18,834 nucleotides of DNA, taken from contig JBEKZL010000155.1 of the NCBI GenBank assembly GCA_049509915.1, positions 1 through 18,834 of the forward strand, written 5' to 3'. Below the pieces are notes generated by a model, which was not told the origin of the DNA, made no database searches, and worked only from the letters and a program-made list of their open reading frames with translations. Below are positions 1-7,344 of this stretch, piece by piece (within the stretch, counting starts at the first letter, position 1; each line of letters starts with the position of its first letter). A program made the position numbers and the translations under genes. This DNA comes from JBEKYD01 sp049509915 (lineage in GTDB: Bacteria; Acidobacteriota; Terriglobia; Bryobacterales; Bryobacteraceae).

Positions 1-933
1 GTCTTCGCCGATCCGGAAGCCGGCGAGCACCCTCACCTCGACGATTCCTACCCGGATACTTACGCCATCCGCCACATCGGCCTCGACCGCTACGTGGAAG
101 CCTATCGCGTCTACCCGCAGCCGCGTTCGGAGGACATCACCCGGCACGCCCAGGGCATCGCCTGGAAACTGCAGGGGTGCGACCCGTCGGCCAAGGTCAT
201 GATCGTGGTTTCGCTCAACCTGCTCGACGCCGTGCTCGACGCCATGGAAGAGCCGCAGGCCCAACCTCTGGCGCGCATTCGCAGGGAAGGGATCGAGCTG
301 CTCAACCCCCATCCCGATTCGCTGGCGGAAATCGCCGCTGAATACCCCGCTCTGCAGTGGCGCTATGAAACTTTTCGCGGCGGCGACCAAGCGGACCCCA
401 ACCTCATCGACCGCCGCCATGCCCAACTGGCCCTATTCCGGGACGCCGCGAAAGAGTATGAAGCCCAGACCGGCGAGACCATCGCGCATTGGCAGCGGCG
501 GCTGCTGGCCCGCTACACCCGCAACCTGGCCCTGGTTGCCAACCAACTCAGCGCCGGCGTGTTCGATCTCACCGTAGCCGCGCGCGGCGTTGCCGATGAC
601 AACTATGCCTGCCTCTCCGGAGCTGCCCACGGTGCGCATCTCGGGCGAGGCCATGTGGCGCGATACCCGCCGCATACGGCTCCGCCGCCTCCTCCCCAGC
701 ACCAAACGCCGCCTTCGCCCTTACGGTCTCAAACCCCGCCGGAAGGAAAAATATCCCGGCGAGTGGGCCAGCCAGTTGAACGGCGCCAGCATCTGCTCCT
801 ATCCGCCCGAAGACCTGGTCATCGAAGACTACGGCCGATTTCTCAAGTCGAAGGGCAAAAGCATCCTTTCCGAAGAGCGCGTCCGCGTCGAGCCATTCAC
901 CACCTCCATTCTCGACGGCATCGACATGCGTGA
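1..933 (+). CDS. Conserved hypothetical protein, N-terminal part (partial at left edge, frameshifted)
   Basis: The frame is open from base 1, so the gene begins outside the window. Believable coding runs to about base 605: a mixed hydrophobic/charged protein with segments such as RHIGLDRYVEAYRVYPQP, KVMIVVSLNLLDAVLDAM and NLALVANQLSAGVFDL. After the residues DDNYA the frame turns into proline-rich low-complexity sequence up to the TGA at 931-933, which is typical of reading a GC-rich gene in the wrong frame. The natural continuation is in the +2 frame (see 590-1468), so this is the front part of one gene broken near 600-620. I do not recognise the family. The pattern of a small hydrophobic strand after a conserved Tyr/Arg segment is faintly like TraB-type hydrolases, but I would not assign that. 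Confidence 0.6.
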   Translation, partial: VFADPEAGEHPHLDDSYPDTYAIRHIGLDRYVEAYRVYPQPRSEDITRHAQGIAWKLQGCDPSAKVMIVVSLNLLDAVLDAMEEPQAQPLARIRREGIELLNPHPDSLAEIAAEYPALQWRYETFRGGDQADPNLIDRRHAQLALFRDAAKEYEAQTGETIAHWQRRLLARYTRNLALVANQLSAGVFDLTVAARGVADDNYACLSGAAHGAHLGRGHVARYPPHTAPPPPPQHQTPPSPLRSQTPPEGKISRRVGQPVERRQHLLLSARRPGHRRLRPISQVEGQKHPFRRARPRRAIHHLHSRRHRHA

Positions 934-1468
934 GACCATTCGCAAATGGTACGAGGGCCGCATCTACGTGCGCCATTTCCAGAAAATTCAGGGGGAAGTG
1001 GGCTCGGTGGTGGTGATCTTCGATGAAGACCGCGACAACCGCTACCCCTATCTCACCACCTGGCTGGGAGAGAACCAGAACGAATCCGACATGGCGTTCT
1101 ACTCCACTTTCCCGTTCGACAACATGGTGGGGCCCGGCATCGGCCGCGCCGAGTACGGCGGGTTCCTGATGACCCTACCGCCCCGCCGCATGTACGATGT
1201 CTGGCAGGATGCCGACTACGAGTTCGCCGAATCCAAATCCGAGCGCCTCCTCTTGGCCAGCCTGGATTATTCCATCCACCACCATGTGGTCTATGTTGCG
1301 GCCCGGCCGCCCCGCTCCATTTATCGCACCATCGCCGCCCGCATGGGCCGAACCATCATCTATATCCCCATCGGCCAGCTTTCCCCCGTTTCGCTGAAGA
1401 AGATACGCGTGGTGCACGTGCTCGACAGCTACGAAAAGCGGGACATAGCTAAAGACTATCTGTGGTGA
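590..1468 (+). CDS. Conserved hypothetical protein, C-terminal part of the frameshifted gene
   Basis: This frame holds the rest of the gene at 1-933. The only start that opens it is a TTG at 590 with no Shine-Dalgarno sequence in front, so it is probably not an independent start. From about LPTVRISGEAMW onward the protein looks well constrained. It has basic stretches (RRIRLRRLLPSTKRRLRPYG), blocks such as SYPPEDLVIEDYGRFL and GEVGSVVVIFDEDRDNRYPY, the segment GPGIGRAEYGGFL, and a regular end IPIGQLSPVSLKKIRVVHVL. It has no signal peptide or membrane segment. The family is unknown to me. The frame switch could be a small deletion in the organism, a sequencing error, or less likely programmed frameshifting; no slippery heptamer is evident at the junction. 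Confidence 0.6.
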   Translation: MPMTTMPASPELPTVRISGEAMWRDTRRIRLRRLLPSTKRRLRPYGLKPRRKEKYPGEWASQLNGASICSYPPEDLVIEDYGRFLKSKGKSILSEERVRVEPFTTSILDGIDMRETIRKWYEGRIYVRHFQKIQGEVGSVVVIFDEDRDNRYPYLTTWLGENQNESDMAFYSTFPFDNMVGPGIGRAEYGGFLMTLPPRRMYDVWQDADYEFAESKSERLLLASLDYSIHHHVVYVAARPPRSIYRTIAARMGRTIIYIPIGQLSPVSLKKIRVVHVLDSYEKRDIAKDYLW

Positions 1469-1494
1469 CCCGATGGCGGCGCGGCTCTCATTCC

Positions 1495-1519
1495 CGGGTC
1501 AGCAACCCGATTCCTTTTC
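1495..1519 (+). terminator. Possible weak terminator after the left-edge gene
   Basis: CGGGT (1495-1499), loop CAGCA, ACCCG (1505-1509), followed by the T-rich ATTCCTTTTC. It sits between two convergent genes, where a terminator is expected. The stem is only 5 bp and the T tract is interrupted, and it overlaps the end of the SRPBCC gene on the other strand. Confidence 0.25.
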
Positions 1520-1948
1520 GCAGAACGCCTTTACCGCGTCGAAGTCTTTCCCGATGGCCTTCCCGATGAACAGGCGCAGCATCAGCGGCATAAGCAGGCG
1601 TGGAAGGAGCGGGCGCGTTTCCGTATCCATGCGCATCGTCAGTATAGTGGATGCGCCCGAAACAGTGAGTGCGATCGCCGAATCCCATCTTGTTCCGTGG
1701 ATCTCGTTGACGATTCGCACCCGTTGGTTCTCCACATAATCGGTGACATCGAAGTCCATCGTCATCTCTTTGCCGTTCATGGCGCGCGACTGACGAAAGC
1801 GGGTGCCGAGGCCGGATTTGGTCGAGGAGAGAAACTCGAGTTTGGTGACTCCCGAGATTGCCTGGGCGAAACGCGCGGGGTCAGCCACGGTTTTGAAAAC
1901 GACCGCCGCCGGTGCATGGATGGTACGGACGATGGTTATAGTGGCCAT
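1499..1948 (-). CDS. SRPBCC / START-like fold protein (polyketide cyclase/dehydrase family)
   Basis: This 149-residue protein has the usual length for a single-domain SRPBCC protein. It opens with the family's first strand and helix (TITIVRTIHAPAAVVFKTVADPARF), followed by a hinge (ISGVTKLEFL), the strand pattern GLGTRFRQSR and DYVENQRVRIVNEIHGTRWDS, and a long C-terminal helix (PLMLRLFIGKAIGKDFDAVKAFCE). The fold forms a deep hydrophobic cavity for lipids, polyketides or other small ligands; no catalytic residues are diagnostic, so the substrate is unknown. The ATG at 1948 has an AAAGG ribosome-binding site about 5 bases upstream, inside the end of the TfoX-like gene, whose stop is only 9 bases away. 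The two are very likely co-transcribed. Confidence 0.85.
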   Translation of the reverse strand: MATITIVRTIHAPAAVVFKTVADPARFAQAISGVTKLEFLSSTKSGLGTRFRQSRAMNGKEMTMDFDVTDYVENQRVRIVNEIHGTRWDSAIALTVSGASTILTMRMDTETRPLLPRLLMPLMLRLFIGKAIGKDFDAVKAFCEKESGC

Positions 1949-1957
1949 TCTTGCCTT

Positions 1958-2329
1958 TCAATCCTTCTTCTTTCTTGTGGTGAGCTTCGGTCTGAGGGAA
2001 CTTACGTACTCGTAACTTCGGTCGAAGTATTTCTTCAATTCCCGTGTCGAGGCGAGCAACGAGTCGGGAACCTCGACGAACTCGGGCTGAACCCTGCCAT
2101 ACGCTTCGCACAACCTGGCCTTGTATTTGGCGAGAAAGGCCTCCCGGTCCGCAGCCGGCAGGCGGAGTGCCAGCTTGCCCTCTTTGCTCAAGTAGCTGAA
2201 CATATGACCATTGATCGACGTGTAAGGCACAGCAGCGCCCTTCCGCCCGACACTTGGATTGGTGGCCACCAGCTTCTCGTACAAGGCAAGTTTTTCGGAC
2301 GGTGCGGTTCCGGCTGCCGGCTTTGCCAT
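1958..2329 (-). CDS. TfoX/Sxy N-terminal-like small protein
   Basis: From the ATG at 2329 this gives 123 residues. I chose that start because GAGGG lies about 10 bases upstream; an in-frame extension to 2401 adds 24 residues that look non-coding. The core is GRKGAAVPYTSINGHMFSYL, then KLALRLPAADREAFLAKY, a segment EFVEVPDSLLASTRELKKYF, and a short basic tail RPKLTTRKKKD. This order (glycine-rich loop, NGHMF strand, LALRL strand, VEVPD, C-terminal helix) resembles the TfoX N-terminal domain. In Gammaproteobacteria TfoX/Sxy proteins regulate competence, but stand-alone domain copies like this are common in soil bacteria and have no established role. It is the first gene of a pair with the SRPBCC gene. 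Confidence 0.75.
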   Translation of the reverse strand: MAKPAAGTAPSEKLALYEKLVATNPSVGRKGAAVPYTSINGHMFSYLSKEGKLALRLPAADREAFLAKYKARLCEAYGRVQPEFVEVPDSLLASTRELKKYFDRSYEYVSSLRPKLTTRKKKD

Positions 2330-2546
2330 AAATGACCAGCCCTCATTGGTATTCAGCGGTTTGACCCGGTGCAACAGACAGTTTATCGAAAACCCGGCCA
2401 AGCGGTTTTACCGGCGAACGCTACGGCCGCCAGACTCTTGGGGGTTTATTTATATGGACAACGCGGCGAATTGGCGCGGAGAGACGATCCGCGTGCTTTT
2501 GTGTCGTTCGAGCGCGAGCAACCCGGGCGGGAAGGGAAGCTAAAGG

Positions 2547-3026
2547 TCACCGCCGCAGGGCGTTGGCCAGCAGCACGTAGATCAGAATGGCGGAAGCCAG
2601 TGCGCCACCCAGCCACTTCAACCAGCGCCGCCGGTGCGGCGATTCCAGGCGGATGCCAATCACGGGAGCTTGGCGCGGGGGCTTGCGGTCCGCCTGTGGC
2701 ACCGCCGCCAGGCCGCGGTTTCCGCCCACCGCGACCGGCATTTCAATCACGCGGCGCTCTACAGGGGCCACCGCGCCGTCCCGGTATTCTAATTCCCGCG
2801 TCAGGCCCAGGATCACCACCGGGTCGTTTACCGCGGAAATCTCTCCTACGAACTGCCGCGGCACCCAGATCTCCTCGCCGGTGCGGCTATTGACCACCAG
2901 AATCTCCGACCACGTGGCGCGCCGGTATACCCACTGATTGTGACGAATATTGCCGATGGCGGGATAGAACGAAAAAGGCCGCGCGCCCAGCCCGGTGAGA
3001 GACGGTGGAACAGGTGGGGAGATCAT
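2547..3026 (-). CDS. Small tail-anchored hypothetical protein, coupled to the TonB-dependent receptor
   Basis: The ATG at 3026 gives 159 residues. AGGG with good spacing lies in front of it, and the receptor stop (3034) is 7 bases upstream. An open extension to 3092 is out-of-frame receptor sequence and was discarded. Residues 1-130 are soluble, with the motif FYPAIGNIRHNQWVYRRATWS, then EILVVNSRTGEEIWVPRQFV and DPVVILGLTRELEYRDGAVAP, ending in RRVIEMP. A basic stretch (HRRRWLKW) then leads into one hydrophobic segment at about 136-155 and ends ANALRR, so it is predicted tail-anchored with the N-terminal part in the cytoplasm. I recognise the NIRHNQWVYRRATWSE and ERRVIEMP pattern as conserved hypothetical protein of Acidobacteriota type, from memory only. 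Its function is unknown. Confidence 0.75.
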   Translation of the reverse strand: MISPPVPPSLTGLGARPFSFYPAIGNIRHNQWVYRRATWSEILVVNSRTGEEIWVPRQFVGEISAVNDPVVILGLTRELEYRDGAVAPVERRVIEMPVAVGGNRGLAAVPQADRKPPRQAPVIGIRLESPHRRRWLKWLGGALASAILIYVLLANALRR

Positions 3027-3033
3027 CGCCGCC

Positions 3034-5511
3034 CTATTTCCTGCCCAGCAGCCGCAGGCGCACGGCCAAGGCCCTCGCCTGCCCCCGGCCATAGCTCAGG
3101 AACTCGGGGGTACCGATCACGTTGTTGACAGCGTTGGCATTCAGGTGGTTGGTGAGGTTGTCCATACCGACGCGCCAGGCCCACAAATAGTGCATGGCAT
3201 GGAACTTGCGTTCGAAATGGAGATTGACGTCGAAGTAACCGGGCAGGCGAAGGGAGTTCACCGGTCCATCCACGAAACCTTCCTGGGTGACGGCGCTGAA
3301 CGGCAGCCCGGTGCGATACTCCGCCAGATAAGCGACCGAGGTATCGCCGATCAGAAACCGCAGGCGCCGCGGCAGCCTGCCCTTGGGCACCGGCGCCCAT
3401 CCCCACGCGTGGATCCGGTTGGGCGAATCCCACCCAAGCGGCCCCGGCATCTGCGGCGCGAAGATTGGGTTGGCCAGGCTGTAAGTCACCGCTTCGTTGG
3501 TGCGCGCCGAGGAGCGCGTGTAGCCCGCCGACCATTCGAACTTGCCGGAGAAAGAACGCTTCACGCTCCAGGTAACCGCGTCGTAGCGGTCCTGCCGGGA
3601 ATTGCCCAGGTTGAACGTGGCGCCGTTCAGGAACAGATCGGTCGGCGACGGCGTAGCCGGCACAAACGAAAATCCGTGGTCGCCGGTCCGGTTCATAAAC
3701 TCGACGCGGCCGGTGAAACTGGAGGAAAGCTTGCGCTCCGCCGCCATGCTCGTCACCCGGTAATAGGGCGTCTTAAGGGCGTTGCGGTTCACGGCAAATT
3801 GGGTTTCCACCGGTCCCGACACACTACCGTCGGAATTATAAAACGTAGCCAGACTGGCCTGTCCCGGCGGGGTGCTGACGATGCCAAGATAGATCGGATC
3901 GTAATAGAGGCCCCAACCGGCCGAAAGCTTGGTCCCGCCCAGCCGCCGCGCCGCCCAGGATGCCGCCAGGCGCGGCGCGGTCTCGAGCTCCCGCACAATC
4001 TCGTTCCATTCGGCTCGTACACCGGCTTCAATCGTCAGATCGTCGCGCGGGCTCCAGTGATCTTCCAGGTATTGCCCGCCTTCGAAATTATTGCCGGTCT
4101 GAAAAGGTCCGCCCACGAAAGTGACGTAACGGGCCACCGTCTGGTCGGCGTTCAGCACTTCGTAAGGGTTGAAGACGGTCCACTGATGAAACGACTCACG
4201 TTCGAAATCCAACCCCGCTTTCAGCCGGTGCGTTCCGTGCCAGTGATACGCCGGCAGAAACAGTGTGGCGAGCGCCTGCTGGCGGTAGAAGTGCTGGTTG
4301 GTGGAAATGTAGTAATTGCCGGCGGTGCCGAAAGGTGTCAGTTGGTAGAGCTGGTCGCCCTGCGGAAGATAGCGGGCGAGGCCGCGCGTATCGGCGAATC
4401 CGAATTCCACCAGCGCTCCTCCCGCGAAATACTGCTGATCGCGAACGCTGCCGACCAATAATGCCTGCCTCATATTGGTAGTGGTTTCGGCCGGGTTCAC
4501 GAAGCTCAAGCCCAGGCGCGAAGTCTCGCCCAGGTCGGCCAGCAGGCCGGCGGTCAGAATGTTGCCGCGCGCGAGGTCGATCCGCACCCGGCTCAAGTCC
4601 GTTACCGCCAGCCCATGGGTACGGTTCTGGCCGGACGGCAGCCCATGCACCAGGTCCACCAGGTAGAACGCGTCCATGCCGTTGTGGAACCACGCCCGTC
4701 CTTTCCTGATAGGGCCGGAAAGCTCCACCCGCGGAGTCCACTCATTGATGTGGAACCCGCCCTCGGTGGAAACGCCGGGGAAGAAATTCACGGCGGAAAA
4801 ACGCCAGTGGTCGTCGCCCATGCGGCTGGTCAGTGCCAGCGTTCCGGCCGAACCGCGGCCGTTTTCCGCGCTGAACCGGCTGCCCGCCACGGCAATCGAT
4901 TCCACGCTGTCGATATTCATCCGCGCATCCAGTTGCCCGGTCACCGGATTGGAAATGTTGAAACCATCGAGGGTGTAGTCCACCTGGTTGGAATCGCCGC
5001 CGTTCAGATGGTAGCGGCCGCCGTTATCCTGCACCACCCCGTCGAACAGTTGCAGGGCGTTGCGGTAGTCTTCCGGGGCCGGGTAGGGGACGTTCAGCAT
5101 CTCGGTATTGTCCACTTCCCGGCGATCGGCGGGCTGAGCGGGATCCACCACCGGCGGCGAAGCATTCACGTCCACGCGCTCGGAGAACTCCTGCTGATGA
5201 TTCAACACGATGGTGATGTGTTCGGTGTCCGCGTCCAGCAGCCGCCCGGCTTCATGGAATACATAGAACCCCTGCCGTACGGCGCGGATTTCATATTCGC
5301 CCGCGGCCGGCAGGGTCAGCTGGAAATTCCCGGCCGAGTCCGTGGATGTAGCACTGCTGGCGGAGGCCCCGCGAAACTCCACGGCCGCGCCAGCAATCCC
5401 GGTGCCGGTTTCGTCGATCACCCGCCCGCCCAGGGTCGTCTGGGCATCCAGCAGCCCGCCGCACAGGAGCGCGAGCCACACTACTGCGAGTTCGCGCCGT
5501 CCCAGCCGCAC
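3034..5511 (-). CDS. TonB-dependent receptor with N-terminal carboxypeptidase-regulatory-like domain
   Basis: From the GTG at 5511 this is an 825-residue protein with a clean signal peptide (RRELAVVWLALLCGGLLDAQ, cleavage after about residue 24). AAGG lies about 9 bases before that GTG; an upstream GTG at 5550 would add 13 residues before the signal. Residues about 26-108 form a beta-sandwich regulatory domain (GGRVIDETGTGIAGAAVEF, then SAGNFQLTLPAAGEYEIRA). A plug-like region follows at about 135-230 (YHLNGGDSNQVDYTLDGFN, then SVESIAVAGSRFSAENGRG), and then a long beta-barrel with many Tyr/Trp/Phe strands. It should sit in the outer membrane and take up an unknown substrate using TonB energy. 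Oddly it ends RLRLLGRK rather than in the usual C-terminal aromatic. It lies downstream of the amidase and is coupled to the small gene that follows. Confidence 0.88.
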   Translation of the reverse strand: MRLGRRELAVVWLALLCGGLLDAQTTLGGRVIDETGTGIAGAAVEFRGASASSATSTDSAGNFQLTLPAAGEYEIRAVRQGFYVFHEAGRLLDADTEHITIVLNHQQEFSERVDVNASPPVVDPAQPADRREVDNTEMLNVPYPAPEDYRNALQLFDGVVQDNGGRYHLNGGDSNQVDYTLDGFNISNPVTGQLDARMNIDSVESIAVAGSRFSAENGRGSAGTLALTSRMGDDHWRFSAVNFFPGVSTEGGFHINEWTPRVELSGPIRKGRAWFHNGMDAFYLVDLVHGLPSGQNRTHGLAVTDLSRVRIDLARGNILTAGLLADLGETSRLGLSFVNPAETTTNMRQALLVGSVRDQQYFAGGALVEFGFADTRGLARYLPQGDQLYQLTPFGTAGNYYISTNQHFYRQQALATLFLPAYHWHGTHRLKAGLDFERESFHQWTVFNPYEVLNADQTVARYVTFVGGPFQTGNNFEGGQYLEDHWSPRDDLTIEAGVRAEWNEIVRELETAPRLAASWAARRLGGTKLSAGWGLYYDPIYLGIVSTPPGQASLATFYNSDGSVSGPVETQFAVNRNALKTPYYRVTSMAAERKLSSSFTGRVEFMNRTGDHGFSFVPATPSPTDLFLNGATFNLGNSRQDRYDAVTWSVKRSFSGKFEWSAGYTRSSARTNEAVTYSLANPIFAPQMPGPLGWDSPNRIHAWGWAPVPKGRLPRRLRFLIGDTSVAYLAEYRTGLPFSAVTQEGFVDGPVNSLRLPGYFDVNLHFERKFHAMHYLWAWRVGMDNLTNHLNANAVNNVIGTPEFLSYGRGQARALAVRLRLLGRK

Positions 5512-5569
5512 AATGGCCTGCCTTACCGATTTTCCTCCAGCATACAACACGGCAGCCGGCTTTCAGCGG

Positions 5570-6967
5570 TCAGCGATCGGCAGTCGGCTCCGGCACGGCT
5601 GAGAGCTTTATGCCGGAATCCTCCAGCGCGGCTCCAACCCGGAGAAGGCGGGCTTCTTCAAATGGAGGGGCGGCGATCTGCAGGCCGACCGGCAAACCGT
5701 TGGCATCGAGGCCGCAGGGAATCGACAAGGCCGGCAGGCCGAGGACATTGAAGGGGCGCGACATTCTGGTGGCCGCGGGACGGACAGGCTCGTCGCTACC
5801 GCCGATAGTTACGGTGGCCTGTCCGATCGGCGGCGCGGTGATGGCGGTAGCGGGCGTGACCAGGCAGTCCACTTCGCCCCAGACCTTGGCGAAGCTCCGC
5901 TGCATGGAGCGGCGAATGCGCTGCGCCTGGATGTAATCGGTGGCGGGGACCAGACTGCCCTGATCGAGCAGCGCCAGCACGTCCTCGCCAAACAGCTCGC
6001 GCCGCTTGCGGTACGGCGCGAGCACGGCCGCAGCTTCGGCGAGGAGAATAATCTGGCCAACCGCGTTGATCGCGGCCGGGTCGGGGACGCGCACCGGCTT
6101 CAATTGCGCCCCCAAAGCTTCGGCGCGGGCAATGGCGGCGCGCACCGCGGCATCCACGCCGGGCTCGATGCGCTCGAAGAAGAAGCTCTCGGCGAAACCG
6201 AGGCGCAGGCCGCGAATGCTCGGGGCTTCGGGTGGAATGAAATCCTCCACCGGCCGGCGCGACGAAGCCGGGTCGCGCACATCGAATCCGGCGATGGCGT
6301 TCAACACGGCCGCCGCGTCGCGTGCCGTACGCGCGAGCGGTCCCATATGGTCCAGCGTATGCCCCAGCGGCAGCACGCCATAGCGGCTGACGCGGCCGTA
6401 GGTGGGCTTCAATCCGACCGTGCCGCAGAATGATGCCGGGATGCGAATGGAACCGCCCGTGTCGCTGCCCATGGCGGCGAAAACCAAATCGGCCGCAACC
6501 GCCGCGCCCGAGCCGCCGCTCGATCCTCCCGGGCTGCGATCCGGGTTCCAGGGATTGCGCACGGCGCCAAAATGCGGGTTCGCCGAAGTAATGCCGTAAG
6601 CCAGCTCATGCATGTTGAGCGTACCCAGCATGACCACGCCGGCTTCGACCAGCCGTCCCACCACGGCGCAATCCGCGGCCGGCACGCGATTCCGATACAC
6701 CAGCGAACCGGCTGTGTTGGGCACGCCGGCGATGGCGAACAGATCTTTTACGGCAACCGGGATCCCGTGCAGCGGCCCACGGTCGCGGCCGGCGGCCAAT
6801 TCGGCATCGGCGCGGCGGGCATCGGCCAGGGCTCGCTCGGCGGTGAGGGTGATAAACGCCCGCAGCGACGGGTCCAGCCGCTTGATGCGGGCGAGGGCCG
6901 CCGTGGCCAGATCGACCGAGGTTACCGAATGGGCGCGGAGGGAGCGGGCGGCTTCGAGGATGGTCAC
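5570..6967 (-). CDS. Amidase, amidase-signature (AS) family
   Basis: From the GTG at 6967, with GGGAG 8 bases upstream, this is 465 residues, normal for the family. The complete Ser-cisSer-Lys triad is visible: Lys74 (IPVAVKDLF), Ser149 (SPGGSSGGSGAAVAA) and Ser173 (GSDTGGSIRIP), with the same spacing (75 and 24) as in GatA enzymes. The block TLDHMGPLARTARDAA is also typical. These enzymes hydrolyse amides, or transfer ammonia when acting as GatA. No gatB is visible, and NMHELAYGITSANPHFG resembles AtzE-type and general amidases more than GatA, so a stand-alone or AtzE-like hydrolase is more likely than a tRNA amidotransferase. The small AtzG-like gene upstream supports this. An open N-terminal extension to 7159 crosses repeat DNA and was rejected. 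The substrate is unknown. Confidence 0.9.
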   Translation of the reverse strand: MTILEAARSLRAHSVTSVDLATAALARIKRLDPSLRAFITLTAERALADARRADAELAAGRDRGPLHGIPVAVKDLFAIAGVPNTAGSLVYRNRVPAADCAVVGRLVEAGVVMLGTLNMHELAYGITSANPHFGAVRNPWNPDRSPGGSSGGSGAAVAADLVFAAMGSDTGGSIRIPASFCGTVGLKPTYGRVSRYGVLPLGHTLDHMGPLARTARDAAAVLNAIAGFDVRDPASSRRPVEDFIPPEAPSIRGLRLGFAESFFFERIEPGVDAAVRAAIARAEALGAQLKPVRVPDPAAINAVGQIILLAEAAAVLAPYRKRRELFGEDVLALLDQGSLVPATDYIQAQRIRRSMQRSFAKVWGEVDCLVTPATAITAPPIGQATVTIGGSDEPVRPAATRMSRPFNVLGLPALSIPCGLDANGLPVGLQIAAPPFEEARLLRVGAALEDSGIKLSAVPEPTADR

Positions 6968-7019
6968 TCGGCAGTCTCCCTGGTGGCGCGGAGGCTTGTG
7001 CGCCGCGCGCCCGGAACCA

Positions 7020-7108
7020 GTGGGACAGACGATCGTCTTTCGTCGTCTGTCGGGCGTTGCGGCTGGCCAAGAAGCTGACAGACCGCAAAAAGCGATGGTC
7101 TGTCCCAC
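7020..7108. repeat. Pair of inverted REP-like hairpin repeats
   Basis: Two copies of a roughly 34-base unit face each other. The left unit starts GTGGGACAGAC at 7020, and the right unit ends GTCTGTCCCAC at 7108; the outer 11 bases match perfectly as an inverted repeat. Each copy also folds on itself: GACAGACGA (7024-7032) with TCGTCTGTC (7043-7051), a perfect 9-bp stem, and GACAGACC (7077-7084) with GGTCTGTC (7097-7104), 8 bp. This layout is like the paired REP/BIME elements mobilised by RAYT transposases. It lies in the 207-base gap between the 54-residue gene and the amidase, and could affect mRNA stability or expression there. No other copy was seen in the window. Confidence 0.75.
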
Positions 7109-7174
7109 CGCCGCCTCACCAACTCCGCGGGCCCGGTAGCCTGATAGGCTGCGCCACATCTCCGACCAGGAAAT

Positions 7175-7339
7175 CTATCCGGCACTTGCGTCCTCCGGAT
7201 CGAACGTGCAGGCGGGTTCCAGTTCCGGCGGGAGGTTTTCCGTCAACGGGCGAAAAACCGCCTCGATGGTTTCAAGTGGTGTGGTAACGCGTTCGCCCGC
7301 CAAACCGGCGGCCTCGGCCAAAGCTCTCCAATCCGTCAC
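7175..7339 (-). CDS. Short AtzG/GatC-like protein (54 residues), likely amidase partner
   Basis: A GTG at 7339 has a very good ribosome-binding site (AAGGAG, 8 bases upstream, overlapping the YihY stop). The start lies 5 bases after that stop at 7345, so translation is probably coupled. The protein has a short N-terminal helix (TDWRALAEAAGLAGERV), a second helix (PLETIEAVFRPLTENL) and the end LPPELEPACTFDPEDA. Small helical proteins ending in an E-P-x-x-x-F-x-P-like segment next to an amidase are the pattern of AtzG/DUF4089, the GatC-like subunit of AtzE amidohydrolases. The assignment rests on size, that motif and position, so it is moderate; the gene itself is well supported by its start signals and reading frame. 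The frame can be extended upstream only through YihY in the wrong frame. Confidence 0.6.
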   Translation of the reverse strand: MTDWRALAEAAGLAGERVTTPLETIEAVFRPLTENLPPELEPACTFDPEDASAG

Positions 7340-7344
7340 GGCGA

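Noticed and set aside
2995..4461. Plus-strand frame of 488 codons opposite the TonB receptor
   Set aside because: Shadow of the receptor gene, low-complexity basic sequence, no ribosome-binding site.
5570..6967. Assignment of the amidase as GatA
   Set aside because: No gatB nearby, and blocks such as NMHELAYG fit general or AtzE-type amidases better.
6968..7159. N-terminal extension of the amidase
   Set aside because: It would be encoded by the REP-like repeat; the GTG at 6967 has a good ribosome-binding site and fits the family start.
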